Source of the DNA: Kumtagia sp052180275
GTDB lineage: Bacteria; Pseudomonadota; Alphaproteobacteria; Rhizobiales; Rhizobiaceae
DNA length: 64,000 bases
Assembly: GCF_052180275.1 (NCBI RefSeq)
Contig: NZ_CP197465.1
Span: 5,890,001 to 5,954,000 of the forward strand
Direction of reading: 5' to 3'
In this document: in pieces, positions 8,905 through 18,207 of the stretch
Numbering within the stretch: the first letter of the stretch is position 1
Layout of the letters: each line of letters begins with the position of its first letter
Notes under the pieces: model-generated
Told to the model about the DNA's origin: nothing
Databases searched by the model: none
Seen by the model: only the letters and a program-made list of their open reading frames with translations
Translations under genes and position numbers: made by a program

Positions 8905-10251
8905 CTACGCCATTGAGCAGAACTCCACCTCGAGGTGGCGTTCCGTCTGCGAGACGATGCGGCAAGGCACGTCAATGCCGTCCGAGCGGATGACAAGGTT
9001 GAATTTTGCTGGAAGGCCATAGGAACTGGACAGGTCCAAGCCAGCGCCATCGTCGGCCAGCGTGCGGACGGTGCAATCCATCGTCGACGCGCGGCCGTTG
9101 AAGTGGATGAGCCCCGCCTTCAGCACGCGCCGGCGCATATGCCGCTCCAACGGCTGTTGACTGCGCCAGGCGACGACGCGGTTGCGTCCATCGGCTTTGG
9201 CCTCGTAGAGCGCCGAATCCGCATGAGCCAGCAGGTTGTCGATATCCCTGGTGACAATGTCCAGCGTCGAGACGCCGAAACTCGCGGTAACCTGTCGGCG
9301 CGATCCGTCCGGCTCGAAAGGCAGCCCCGCTACGACGCTGCGCAGTTTCTCGGCCACATCGACCGCTCCTTGCCGGTCGGTATGTGGCAACATGATTGCG
9401 AACTCCTCGCCACCAATGCGGCCGAAAATGTCGGATTGTCTGAGATTTGCCGAACATGACGCCGCGAACCCAGCCAGCACCTGGTCGCCGGCGGCGTGGC
9501 CATAGGCGTCGTTGATCGATTTGAAATGATCGATATCCAGCGTGATGAGGCTAAGATTGTATTTGTGACGTTGCGCGAGCGCCAGTGCGCGCTCGCCGCT
9601 GGTGCGGAAAGCGCGCCTGGACAAGGCGCCGGTCAGTGCATCGACGGTGGCGAGCTGCTGGAGTTCGATCCGGTCCATCGCGAGTTGCGCGAGGTCGCGC
9701 AGGATATCGACGTTGCGGCTGCCGAAAGGACGCGGCTTCATGTCGATCGCGCAAACAGTGCCGATATTGTGCCCATCGCTCGTTCTCAACGGCACGCCGG
9801 CATAAAAGCGCACATGCGGCTCGCCCAGCACATGGGGATTGTTCGCGAAACGCGGATCGAGCGTGGCGTCCGGCACAATTGTCGGCGCCTCCGCAAGGAT
9901 GGCATGCGTGCAGAAGGTGCTGCGCCGGTCGGCCTGGTCGGCTCCTAGGCCCTCGCATGCCTTGTAGAGCTGTCGGTGGGCATCCATCACCGAAACCAGC
10001 GCGATCGGCACGTCGAACACATTCTTGATGACGCGTACGATACGATCGAAGGATTCGTTGCGCGGCGCATCGAGCACATCGAGGCGGTCCAGTGCCTCCA
10101 AACGCTCCATCTCACGGATGTCCGAGGACGCGACGGGCATCTGCATCATGGAATCTGGATCAATATCAAAGTTTTGGCTTTGTGTGCGGGGCAAATTGCT
10201 CTCTCCGCGGGCGATCGCCGAGTGCCGAGAATACGCGGGAAACTCGACCAT
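8905..10251 (-). CDS. GAF-GGDEF diguanylate cyclase with C-terminal PilZ-like domain
   Basis: The 448-residue protein has a GAF domain at about residues 60-195 (FDVPIALVSVMDAHRQLYK, FYAGVPLRT, GTVCAIDMKPR). A GGDEF domain follows at about 205-360 with active-site RIGGEEFAIM, preceded by inhibitory-site RQSD at the correct five-residue spacing. The C-terminal 80 residues resemble PilZ, with RHMRR, but the DxSxxG element is degenerate (LADDGAGLDL). It should make c-di-GMP and be subject to product inhibition. No transmembrane segment is seen, so it is cytosolic. The ATG has GAGG 9 nt upstream; a start 34 codons later lacks a site. Confidence 0.88.
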   Translation of the reverse strand: MVEFPAYSRHSAIARGESNLPRTQSQNFDIDPDSMMQMPVASSDIREMERLEALDRLDVLDAPRNESFDRIVRVIKNVFDVPIALVSVMDAHRQLYKACEGLGADQADRRSTFCTHAILAEAPTIVPDATLDPRFANNPHVLGEPHVRFYAGVPLRTSDGHNIGTVCAIDMKPRPFGSRNVDILRDLAQLAMDRIELQQLATVDALTGALSRRAFRTSGERALALAQRHKYNLSLITLDIDHFKSINDAYGHAAGDQVLAGFAASCSANLRQSDIFGRIGGEEFAIMLPHTDRQGAVDVAEKLRSVVAGLPFEPDGSRRQVTASFGVSTLDIVTRDIDNLLAHADSALYEAKADGRNRVVAWRSQQPLERHMRRRVLKAGLIHFNGRASTMDCTVRTLADDGAGLDLSSSYGLPAKFNLVIRSDGIDVPCRIVSQTERHLEVEFCSMA

Positions 10252-10395
10252 GGTTCAATCCTCAGCGAGAGATTGACGCGATGGTTAACGCTTTGGACAA
10301 CAGAACGAGCGCGAAAAAACGAGCGGGCGGTGTCGGACTTGTCGATCCAGTTACGTCCTCGGGCTGACCGACACAACAAGCCGGAAGGAGACGTC

Positions 10396-10881
10396 ATGCA
10401 CAAGATCACGACATGCCTGTGGTTCGAGACCCAGGCCAGGGAAGCAGCACAGTTCTACGCATCGGTATTCCGCAACGCCGAGGTCGGCGAGGTCGTCAAG
10501 GCGCCGGGCGGCGGCGAGCCGTACACAACCGAAGGCCAGGTGCTGACCGCCGAAGTCACCATAGAAGGCCATACTTTCGTCTGCCTCAACGGCGGGCCGC
10601 ACCCGGGGGCCGTGCCGAACGACGCCGTCTCCTTCCAGATCTCGTGCAAGGACCAGGCGGAGGTCGACGAGTACTGGTCGAAGCTCACGGCGGACGGCGG
10701 CAAGGAGGTCCAATGTGGCTGGCTCAAGGACAGATACGGCTTCTCCTGGCAGATCGTGCCGGAAGTCCTGCCTCGCCTGTTCAAGGACCCGGACCGCGAG
10801 AAGGCGAAGCGTGTCACCGCCGCGATGATGCAGATGGTGAAGCTTGATGTGGCAGCACTCGAAGCGGCGGCAAGGGGGTGA
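10396..10881 (+). CDS. VOC-family PhnB-like protein
   Basis: The 161-residue protein begins MHKITTCLWFETQAREAA after GGAAGGAG. It matches the PhnB/3-demethylubiquinone-methyltransferase-like branch of the vicinal oxygen chelate fold. Typical blocks are FYASVFRNAEVGEV, FVCLNGGP, FQISCKDQAEVDEYW, CGWLKDRYGFSWQIVP and the C-terminal RVTAAMMQMVKLDVAALE. The enzymatic role of this branch is not established. It appears to be a single-gene unit. Confidence 0.88.
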   Translation: MHKITTCLWFETQAREAAQFYASVFRNAEVGEVVKAPGGGEPYTTEGQVLTAEVTIEGHTFVCLNGGPHPGAVPNDAVSFQISCKDQAEVDEYWSKLTADGGKEVQCGWLKDRYGFSWQIVPEVLPRLFKDPDREKAKRVTAAMMQMVKLDVAALEAAARG

Positions 10882-10889
10882 TACCCGCA

Positions 10890-10917
10890 CGGGCTCCCGC
10901 TTGACCGGCGGAGCCCG
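10890..10917 (+). terminator. Hairpin downstream of the VOC gene
   Basis: CGGGCTCC (10890-10897) pairs with GGAGCCCG (10910-10917) across a 12-nt loop, 8 bp after the stop codon. There is no T-tract, so termination is only probable. Confidence 0.4.
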
Positions 10918-11050
10918 GCTCGACACATGAATCGATGCTTGAGGCCTTTCGGGAGATTGACTCGCTTTCCCCGGCGCGGCCAGATTCGCCGCGACGCTTC
11001 GCGGTCCTTCTCGGGCGGCTGCGTTGTCGAAGACCAGGAGGGCGGAAGAA

Positions 11051-12016
11051 ATGGCTGGACTGACAAGACGCGATACGCTTGCCGGACTTTTGGGCGTGGC
11101 AGCCGGAACAGTGATCGTGAAGCAGGCGGACGCGGCATCGCCGGTGACGCTGATCGAGCCCTTTGGCCCCAATTCCTCCACCGACGACGCGGCAGCGCTG
11201 TTGCGGCCGGCGTTGACCCGGCTGCTGGAGGCCCCTGTTACCGTCCGGGAAGTGTCCGGCGATGCCGGGGGACGCGCGCTCGCAGAGGTTTCCAAAAGCG
11301 TGCCGGACGGCAACACCCTGTTGGTGGCGCAATTGCTGAGCCCCTTCATCGATCCTGAGGCCGAGGCGCCGGAGCGCCCCAGCTTTCGCAAGATGACGCC
11401 GGTCGCACAGCTCACGACGGGCATCTCCGCCGCGCTGGTGGTGTCGCATGCGTCCCCGATCACCGACTGGAAATCCTTCGAAGAGCGTGTCAAAGCCGGC
11501 AGGCTGCGCGTGGCGCACAATCCGAGCCTGCTGTTCGCGCTGCCGCTCGCCATGATCGAGGCGCAGTTCGGCCAGCGTTTCGACGATGTGCTGGCAAGCA
11601 CGCGCGCCGAGGTCATCGCGGCACTGGACGGAGGCAAGGCCGATGTCGGTTTCCTGCCCACCATCAGCCTGCTCACGGCGGACAACCGCCCGCCGCTTAG
11701 ACCGATCGCCACCTTCGGCGGCGCGCGCAATCCACGGTTCGCCGGCGTTCCGACCTATCGCGAAGTCGGACAAGGTCTGCGCACGGCGATCACCGGACCG
11801 ATCGTCATGTTCGGCCCGGGCGGGATGGCGTCGGGCGTGCAATCGGCGCTCACCCGATCCGTCCAGGACGCTGGCAACGATCCGGAAGTCCGCAAAGCTG
11901 CCACCGCTCTGCGCTACCCGCTGCAGGTCGGAGGGCCGGATTTGCTGCTGGAATCGATGGGACGCTGCACGCGCGTGTTGCGCGACATGCGGCCCTATCT
12001 GCGCACACCGGTCTGA
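11051..12016 (+). CDS. Bug-family (TctC-like) periplasmic solute-binding protein
   Basis: The 321-residue protein begins MAGLTRRDTLAGLLGVAAG, a Tat-type signal with probable cleavage near DAASP. The mature part follows the TctC/Bug pattern for carboxylate binding: SGDAGGRALAEVSKSVPDGNTLL, LRVAHNPS and GGKADVGFLPT. GGAAGAA lies just before the chosen ATG. No TctA or TctB membrane genes are adjacent, so this is an orphan, as is common for Bug proteins. The ligand is unknown. Confidence 0.82.
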   Translation: MAGLTRRDTLAGLLGVAAGTVIVKQADAASPVTLIEPFGPNSSTDDAAALLRPALTRLLEAPVTVREVSGDAGGRALAEVSKSVPDGNTLLVAQLLSPFIDPEAEAPERPSFRKMTPVAQLTTGISAALVVSHASPITDWKSFEERVKAGRLRVAHNPSLLFALPLAMIEAQFGQRFDDVLASTRAEVIAALDGGKADVGFLPTISLLTADNRPPLRPIATFGGARNPRFAGVPTYREVGQGLRTAITGPIVMFGPGGMASGVQSALTRSVQDAGNDPEVRKAATALRYPLQVGGPDLLLESMGRCTRVLRDMRPYLRTPV

Positions 12017-12108
12017 AAGCCCTGATTTCGCACGGAAAGTCCCTCGCTGGAAATCAATGTCATAGCCTTGGCCGGAGAAAGGAAGCGGCAAGCCGGACTC
12101 GAATCCAC

Positions 12109-12137
12109 GCAGGCAATCCCTCCAAGCGATTGCCTGC
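12109..12137. terminator. Perfect 10-bp hairpin between the Bug gene and the LysR gene
   Basis: GCAGGCAATC (12109-12118) and GATTGCCTGC (12128-12137) form a perfect stem with a 9-nt loop. No T-run follows. It may terminate the upstream gene or act as an operator in the LysR leader, since it lies 56 bp before that start codon. Confidence 0.4.
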
Positions 12138-12192
12138 ACATCCAGGCGGCATCGCTGGCGAACACCCGTGGCTCCGGCTACAAAGCCTTCGC

Positions 12193-13092
12193 ATGATCGA
12201 CAAGCTGGAATTCTTCATCGCGCTCGCAAAAGCCCAGCATTTCGGCCGGGCCGCCGAGGAGCTCGGCATCACCCAGCCGACGCTTTCCGCCGCGATCAAG
12301 CAGCTGGAGGACCAGCTCGGCGTCATGCTGGTCATCCGCGGCTCGCGGTTTCAGGGGCTGACGCCGGAGGGCGAGCAGGTGCTGGTATGGGCGCGGCGCA
12401 TCGCCGGCGACGCTCGCACCATGCGCGAGGAGATGCGCGCCGCCCGACACGGCCTGTCGGGGCGCATCCGCATCGCCGCGATCCCGACGGCGCTCGCCAT
12501 GGTGGCGCACCTCACCACGCCGTTCCGCGAAAAACATCCCGGTGTGACGTTTTCCATCCTGTCGCGGACCTCCATCGAGGTGCTGTCGCTGCTCGGCAAT
12601 TTCGACATCGACGCCGGCATCACCTATCTCGACAACGAGCCGCTGGGCAACGTCATCAGCGTGCCGCTCTATTCCGAGCGCTACCAGTTGATCACCGCCG
12701 CCGGCAACCCATTCTCGGAACGGCAGAAGGTCACCTGGGCCGAGGTCGCGAAACTGCCGCTCTGCCTGCTGACGCCCGACATGCAGAACCGCCGCATCAT
12801 CGACCAGCATCTGACGGAAGCCGGCGCGGTGACGCGGCCGACGCTGGAATCCAATTCGATGATCGTGCTGTTCTCGCATATCCGCACCGGCAAATGGTCG
12901 TCGATCATGCCGCTCAACCTGGCCGAGACCTTCGGCTTCGCCGAGCCGATCCGGGCCATTCCAATCGTCGAACCGGACGCCAGCCATCTCGTCGGCCTCG
13001 TCGCCACCCGCCGCGAGCCGCATACGCCGCTGGTCTCGGCGCTGTTGAGCGAGGCGATGACGCTGGCGGGCAACTTCGGCACCACGCGCTGA
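12193..13092 (+). CDS. LysR-family regulator, probable activator of the formate dehydrogenase operon
   Basis: The 299-residue protein begins MIDKLEFFIALAKAQHFGRA. It has the N-terminal winged HTH (GITQPTLSAAIKQLEDQLG) and a C-terminal periplasmic-binding-like effector domain (ITYLDNEPLGNVISVPLY). The frame extends 21 codons upstream, but homologues start at this Met; no clear ribosome site is visible. It lies directly upstream of and co-oriented with fdsG, separated by a 142-bp gap that holds a perfect LysR-type dyad. LysR regulators accompany fds operons in other bacteria, so an FdsR role is likely. Confidence 0.85.
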   Translation: MIDKLEFFIALAKAQHFGRAAEELGITQPTLSAAIKQLEDQLGVMLVIRGSRFQGLTPEGEQVLVWARRIAGDARTMREEMRAARHGLSGRIRIAAIPTALAMVAHLTTPFREKHPGVTFSILSRTSIEVLSLLGNFDIDAGITYLDNEPLGNVISVPLYSERYQLITAAGNPFSERQKVTWAEVAKLPLCLLTPDMQNRRIIDQHLTEAGAVTRPTLESNSMIVLFSHIRTGKWSSIMPLNLAETFGFAEPIRAIPIVEPDASHLVGLVATRREPHTPLVSALLSEAMTLAGNFGTTR

Positions 13093-13112
13093 ACTACCTT
13101 TGATCAGGATGC

Positions 13113-13137
13113 GCTTGATAGATGATTTCTATCAAGC
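13113..13137. promoter_or_regulatory. LysR-type operator upstream of fdsG
   Basis: GCTTGATAGA-N5-TCTATCAAGC is a perfect 10+5+10 inverted repeat containing the ATAG-N7-CTAT (T-N11-A) core of LysR sites. It lies 98 bp upstream of fdsG and 21 bp after the LysR gene. This matches an activator site, and the neighbouring LysR protein is the natural candidate. Confidence 0.65.
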
Positions 13138-13234
13138 CACGAGACCGCTTTATTGATTTCGGCGGTTTTGTCTGGTTTTGTAAATGCTTAGCGTCGTCTC
13201 GACGTGAAAAGCCGATCAGGGAGGGCGCTGCATC

Positions 13235-13723
13235 ATGATGCAGCCTGCAAGTACCCAGGCCCCGCCGGACGTCGTCGCTAGGACGGCGGCGGTCATTGAG
13301 GGCGTGAACGGACTGGAAGGTCCGCTGCTGCCGATCCTGCACGGCGTCCAGGACGAATTCGGCTTCGTGCCGACCGAGTCGCTGCCGGTGATCGCCGAGG
13401 CGCTCAACATTTCCAATGCCGAGGTGCATGGCGTCGTCACCTTCTACCACGATTACCGGCGCGCGCCGGCCGGCCGGCATGTGCTGAAGATCTGCCGCGC
13501 CGAGGCCTGCCAGTCGATGGGTTCCGATGCCATCGCGGCAAAGATCCGGCAGTTGCTCGGCATCGGTTTTCATGAGACTGCAGCCGACGGGTCGGTAACG
13601 CTGGAGCCCGTCTATTGCCTCGGGCTTTGCGCTTGCGCCCCCTCGGCGATGTTCGACGGCGAGGTCATCGGCCGGCTCGACGCCGAAAAGCTCGACGAGA
13701 TCGTCGCGGAGATCCGCTCATGA
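13235..13723 (+). CDS. fdsG: NAD-dependent formate dehydrogenase gamma subunit (NuoE-like)
   Basis: The 162-residue subunit carries a thioredoxin-like [2Fe-2S] domain. The four Cys are in KICRAEACQSMG and YCLGLCACAP, the NuoE/HoxE pattern. In FdsGBACD complexes it passes electrons between FdsA and the FMN/NAD module. GGGAGG precedes the ATG pair. Its stop codon overlaps the fdsB start (ATGA), so the two are translationally coupled. This is the first gene of the operon. Confidence 0.93.
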   Translation: MMQPASTQAPPDVVARTAAVIEGVNGLEGPLLPILHGVQDEFGFVPTESLPVIAEALNISNAEVHGVVTFYHDYRRAPAGRHVLKICRAEACQSMGSDAIAAKIRQLLGIGFHETAADGSVTLEPVYCLGLCACAPSAMFDGEVIGRLDAEKLDEIVAEIRS

Positions 13724-15276
13724 TCCCGGTCATCTACATCCCCGGCGATTCCGGCGCGCTGGCGCTTGGCGCGGACAAGGTCGCCAAGGCGATCCAGGCC
13801 GAACTGAAGGCGCGCGGCAAGGAAGCGCGGATCGTGCGCAACGGCTCGCGCGGCGCCTACTTCCTCGAGCCGATGGTCGAGGTCCAGACCGAGAAGGGCC
13901 GCATTGCCTATGGCCCGGTAAAGCCGTCCGACGTCAAGTCGATGTTCGATGCCGGCTTGCTGACCGGCGGCTACCACAAGCGCTGGCTGGGCGCGCCCGA
14001 CAAGATTCCGTTCTTCGCCAAACAGACCCGCCTTACCTTCGCGCGCTGCGGAGTCATCGATCCGCTGTCGCTCGACGCCTACCGCATGAATGGCGGCCTC
14101 TCCGGCCTGAAAAAGGCTGTGGCGATGACGCCCGCCGACATCGTCAAGACCGTCACGGACTCCGGCCTGCGCGGGCGCGGCGGCGCGGGTTTCCCGACCG
14201 GCATCAAGTGGAAGACGGTGCTCGATACCGCCGGCGACCGCAAATACATCGTCTGCAACGCCGACGAGGGCGACAGCGCCACCTTTGCCGACCGGATGAT
14301 CATGGAGGGCGACCCCTTCGTACTGATCGAGGGCATGGCGATCGCCGGCATCGCCACCGGCGCCACCAAGGGTTTCGTCTATATCCGCTCCGAATATCCG
14401 CATGCGGTCGACAAGATGCGCCGTGCCGTCGAGGTCGCGCGGCAGGGCGGCGTGCTCGGCGCCACCGTGCTCGGTTCACCCAACGCCTTCGACATAGAAA
14501 TCCGCGTCGGCGCCGGCGCCTATGTCTGCGGCGAGGAGACGTCGCTTCTCAACTCGCTGGAAGGCAAGCGCGGCGTGGTGCGGGCAAAGCCGCCGCTGCC
14601 GGCCATCCAGGGCCTGTTCGGCAGGCCGACGGTGATCAACAACGTCATCAGCCTCGCCTCCGTGCCGATCATCATGGACAAGGGTCCGGCCTTCTACAAG
14701 GATTTCGGCATGGGCCGCTCGCGTGGCACCATCCCGATCCAGATCGCCGGCAACGTCAAGCACGGCGGCCTGTTCGAGACGGCGTTCGGCCTGACGCTGG
14801 GCGAGATCGTCGACGACATTGGCGGTGGCACGGCGACCGGCAGGCCGGTGAAAGCCGTGCAGGTGGGCGGGCCGCTCGGCGCCTATTTTCCGCGCGCTTT
14901 GTTCGACACGCCGTTCGACTACGAGGCTTTTGCCGGCAAGGACGGGCTGATCGGCCACGCCGGCATCACCGTGTTCGACGACACGGCGGACATGCTGAAG
15001 CAGGCGCGCTTCGCCATGGAATTCTGCGCCATCGAATCCTGCGGAAAATGCACGCCTTGCCGCATCGGCTCGACGCGCGGCGTCGAGACCATCGACAGGA
15101 TTTCCGCCGGCATCGAGCCGCAGAAGAACATCGAGCTGGTCACCGACCTCTGCAACACGATGAAATTTGGATCGCTTTGCGCTCTCGGGGGTTTTACCCC
15201 TTATCCGGTGATGAGCGCGATCAACCATTTCCCCGAAGATTTTCGGCCGCACGCGGTCGCCGAAGCAGCGGAATAG
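13720..15276 (+). CDS. fdsB: NAD-dependent formate dehydrogenase beta subunit (NuoF-like)
   Basis: The 518-residue subunit begins MIPVIYIPGDSGALALGADK, overlapping the fdsG stop by 4 bp. An N-terminal thioredoxin-like extension precedes the NuoF core. The core contains the NADH/FMN loop GLRGRGGAGFPTGIKW near residue 148, CNADEGDSATFADR, GAGAYVCGEETSLLNSLEG and the [4Fe-4S] motif SCGKCTPCRIGS plus a distal Cys in GSLCALGG. It reduces NAD+ with electrons from formate oxidation. It is cytosolic. Confidence 0.94.
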   Translation: MIPVIYIPGDSGALALGADKVAKAIQAELKARGKEARIVRNGSRGAYFLEPMVEVQTEKGRIAYGPVKPSDVKSMFDAGLLTGGYHKRWLGAPDKIPFFAKQTRLTFARCGVIDPLSLDAYRMNGGLSGLKKAVAMTPADIVKTVTDSGLRGRGGAGFPTGIKWKTVLDTAGDRKYIVCNADEGDSATFADRMIMEGDPFVLIEGMAIAGIATGATKGFVYIRSEYPHAVDKMRRAVEVARQGGVLGATVLGSPNAFDIEIRVGAGAYVCGEETSLLNSLEGKRGVVRAKPPLPAIQGLFGRPTVINNVISLASVPIIMDKGPAFYKDFGMGRSRGTIPIQIAGNVKHGGLFETAFGLTLGEIVDDIGGGTATGRPVKAVQVGGPLGAYFPRALFDTPFDYEAFAGKDGLIGHAGITVFDDTADMLKQARFAMEFCAIESCGKCTPCRIGSTRGVETIDRISAGIEPQKNIELVTDLCNTMKFGSLCALGGFTPYPVMSAINHFPEDFRPHAVAEAAE

Positions 15277-15286
15277 GAGAACCACC

Positions 15287-18166
15287 ATGGGTCTCATCCA
15301 GGAAATCGACTTCGGCACGCCCGCCTCGAAATCCGAGAAGCAGGTCACGCTCAGCGTCGACGGTTTCACCGTCACCGTGCCGGAAGGCACGTCGATCATG
15401 CGGGCCTCGATGGAGGCCGGCATTGCGATTCCAAAACTCTGCGCCACCGACATGGTCGACGCCTTCGGCTCCTGCCGGCTCTGCCTCGTCGAGATCGAAG
15501 GCCGCAACGGCACACCGTCGTCCTGCACCACCCCGGTCATGCCCGGCATGGTGGTAAAAACCCAGACCGAGCGGCTTAAAACCATCCGCAAGGGCGTGAT
15601 GGAGCTCTACATCTCCGACCACCCGCTCGACTGCCTCACCTGCGCGGCCAATGGCGATTGCGAGTTGCAGACCCAGGCCGGCGTGGTCGGCCTGCGCGAC
15701 GTGCGCTACGGCTACGAGGGCGACAACCACGTCTTCAGGAAGAACGACGGCGCCGAAAACTTCCGCTGGATGGCGAAGGACGAATCAAACCCGTATTTCA
15801 CCTACGACCCGTCGAAATGCATCGTCTGCTCGCGCTGCGTGCGCGCCTGCGAGGAGGTGCAGGGCACCTTCGCGCTGACCATCGAGGGCCGCGGTTTCGA
15901 CAGCCGCGTATCGCCCGGCATGCACCAGCATTTCCTGGACTCGGAGTGCGTGTCCTGCGGGGCCTGCGTGCAGGCCTGCCCCACCGCGACGCTCACCGAA
16001 AAGAGCGTCATCAAGATCGGCCAGCCCGAGCATTCGGTGGTCACCACCTGCGCCTATTGCGGCGTAGGCTGCTCGTTCAAGGCCGAGATGCGCGGCGACG
16101 AGCTCGTGCGCATGGTGCCGTGGAAGGACGGCAAGGCCAATCGCGGCCATTCCTGCGTCAAGGGACGTTTCGCCTACGGTTACGCCACCCACAAGGAGCG
16201 CATCCTCAACCCGATGATCCGCGAGAAGATCTCGGATCCATGGCGCGAAGTGAGCTGGGAAGAGGCGCTCGCCTATACGGCAAAAGAGTTCCGGCGCATC
16301 CAGTATCAGTACGGCAGGGGTTCCATCGGCGGCATCACGTCTTCCCGTTGTACGAACGAGGAAACCTACCTCGTTCAGAAACTGGTCCGCCAGGGTTTCG
16401 CCAACAACAATGTCGATACCTGCGCCCGCGTCTGCCACTCGCCGACCGGCTACGGCCTTGGCCAGACGTATGGCACTTCCGCCGGCACCCAGGATTTTGA
16501 CTCGGTGGAAGACACCGACGTCGTCATGGTCATCGGCGCCAATCCGGCCTCGGCGCATCCGGTGTTCGCGTCGCGCATGAAGAAGCGGCTGCGCCAGGGC
16601 GCCAAGCTGATCGTCATCGACCCGCGTCGCACCGAGATGGTCAAGTCGGCGCATATCGAGGCGGAGCACCACCTGCCGCTGAAGCCCGGCACCAACGTCG
16701 CCGTGGTCACGTCGCTGGCGCATGTCATCGTCACCGAAGGCCTGTTCGACGAAAAATTCATCCGCGAGCGCTGCGACTGGTCGGAGTTCGAGGATTATGC
16801 CGCCTTCGTCGCCGAGGAGCGTCATAGCCCGGAAGAGGTCGAAAAACTCTCCAGCGTGCCGGCGGAGGAAATCCGCGGCGCCGCGCGGCTCTATGCGAGG
16901 GGCGGCAACGGCGCGATCTATTACGGCCTCGGTGTCACCGAGCACAGTCAGGGATCGACCACCGTCATCGCCATCGCCAACCTCGCCATGCTCACCGGCA
17001 ATATCGGCCGGCGCGGCGTCGGCGTGAACCCGCTGCGCGGCCAGAACAATGTGCAAGGCGCCTGCGACATGGGTTCCTTCCCGCACGAGCTTCCGGGCTA
17101 CCGCCACATCTCCGGCGATGCGGTGCGCGACATCTATGACAATCTGTGGGGCGTGAAGCTCGACAACGAGCCCGGCCTGCGCATCCCCAACATGCTGGAC
17201 GCCGCCGTCGAAGGCACGTTCAAGGGCATCTACATCCAGGGCGAGGACATCCTTCAGTCCGACCCCGACACCAAGCACGTCTCGGCTGGCCTCGCCGCCA
17301 TGGAATGCGTCGTCGTCCACGACCTGTTCCTCAACGAGACCGCCAACTACGCCCACGTCTTCCTGCCGGGCTCCTCCTTCCTCGAGAAGGACGGCACCTT
17401 CACCAATGCGGAACGGCGGATAAATCGCGTGCGAAAAGTGATGGCGCCGAAGAACGGCTTTGGCGACTGGGAAGTGACGCAGAAGCTTGCGCAGGCGATG
17501 GGGCTTTCCTGGAATTATGCGCATCCGTCCGAGATCATGGACGAGGTGGCGGCGACCACGCCGAGCTTTGCCGGCGTCAGCTACGACCTGCTCGACCGGG
17601 AGGGCTCGGTGACGTGGCCGTGCAACGAGAAAGCGCCTCTCGGCACCCCGATCATGCATGTCGACGGCTTCGTGCGCGGCAAGGGCAAGTTCATCCGCAC
17701 CGAATATGTGGCGACCGACGAAAAGACCGGCCCGCGCTTCCCGCTGCTTCTGACCACCGGACGCATCCTCAGCCAGTATAATGTCGGCGCGCAGACCAGG
17801 CGCACCGACAATGTGATGTGGCACTCGGAAGACCGGCTGGAGATCCACCCGCACGACGCCGAGAATCGTGGCCTGCGCGACGGCGACTGGGTCAGGCTGA
17901 AGAGCCGCGCCGGCGAGACGACGTTGCGCGCCCTGATCACCGACCGCGTGTCGCCCGGCGTCGTCTACACGACCTTCCACCACCCCGACACGCAGGCCAA
18001 CGTCATCACCACCGATTTCTCCGACTGGGCCACCAACTGCCCGGAATACAAGGTGACCGCCGTGCAGGTCTCACCCTCCAACGGCCCCAGCCGCTGGCAG
18101 GAAGAGTACGACGAACTCTCCCGCCGCTCGCGCCGCATCGAGGGGCATCTGGAGGCGGCTGAGTAA
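15287..18166 (+). CDS. fdsA: NAD-dependent formate dehydrogenase alpha subunit (Mo/W catalytic)
   Basis: The 959-residue catalytic subunit has, in order, a plant-type [2Fe-2S] domain (CRLCLVEIEG near residues 57-66), a His-Cys cluster (HPLDCLTCAANGDC), two [4Fe-4S] motifs (CIVCSRCVRAC and CVSCGACVQAC), and the molybdopterin oxidoreductase fold beginning CAYCGVGC. The metal ligand is Cys383 followed by His384 in CARVCHSPT, so it is a Cys rather than a selenocysteine enzyme. It oxidises formate to CO2 at a bis-MGD cofactor. There is no signal peptide; it is cytosolic. It starts 10 bp after fdsB. Confidence 0.95.
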   Translation: MGLIQEIDFGTPASKSEKQVTLSVDGFTVTVPEGTSIMRASMEAGIAIPKLCATDMVDAFGSCRLCLVEIEGRNGTPSSCTTPVMPGMVVKTQTERLKTIRKGVMELYISDHPLDCLTCAANGDCELQTQAGVVGLRDVRYGYEGDNHVFRKNDGAENFRWMAKDESNPYFTYDPSKCIVCSRCVRACEEVQGTFALTIEGRGFDSRVSPGMHQHFLDSECVSCGACVQACPTATLTEKSVIKIGQPEHSVVTTCAYCGVGCSFKAEMRGDELVRMVPWKDGKANRGHSCVKGRFAYGYATHKERILNPMIREKISDPWREVSWEEALAYTAKEFRRIQYQYGRGSIGGITSSRCTNEETYLVQKLVRQGFANNNVDTCARVCHSPTGYGLGQTYGTSAGTQDFDSVEDTDVVMVIGANPASAHPVFASRMKKRLRQGAKLIVIDPRRTEMVKSAHIEAEHHLPLKPGTNVAVVTSLAHVIVTEGLFDEKFIRERCDWSEFEDYAAFVAEERHSPEEVEKLSSVPAEEIRGAARLYARGGNGAIYYGLGVTEHSQGSTTVIAIANLAMLTGNIGRRGVGVNPLRGQNNVQGACDMGSFPHELPGYRHISGDAVRDIYDNLWGVKLDNEPGLRIPNMLDAAVEGTFKGIYIQGEDILQSDPDTKHVSAGLAAMECVVVHDLFLNETANYAHVFLPGSSFLEKDGTFTNAERRINRVRKVMAPKNGFGDWEVTQKLAQAMGLSWNYAHPSEIMDEVAATTPSFAGVSYDLLDREGSVTWPCNEKAPLGTPIMHVDGFVRGKGKFIRTEYVATDEKTGPRFPLLLTTGRILSQYNVGAQTRRTDNVMWHSEDRLEIHPHDAENRGLRDGDWVRLKSRAGETTLRALITDRVSPGVVYTTFHHPDTQANVITTDFSDWATNCPEYKVTAVQVSPSNGPSRWQEEYDELSRRSRRIEGHLEAAE

Positions 18167-18207
18167 CCGGATACCATAAAGAAATGCGACCGCCGCATTC
18201 CTTCGCG

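Noticed and set aside
15785..17983. 732-codon frame on the minus strand within fdsA
   Set aside because: The sense strand encodes all FdsA motifs; the antisense product has no recognisable domain.
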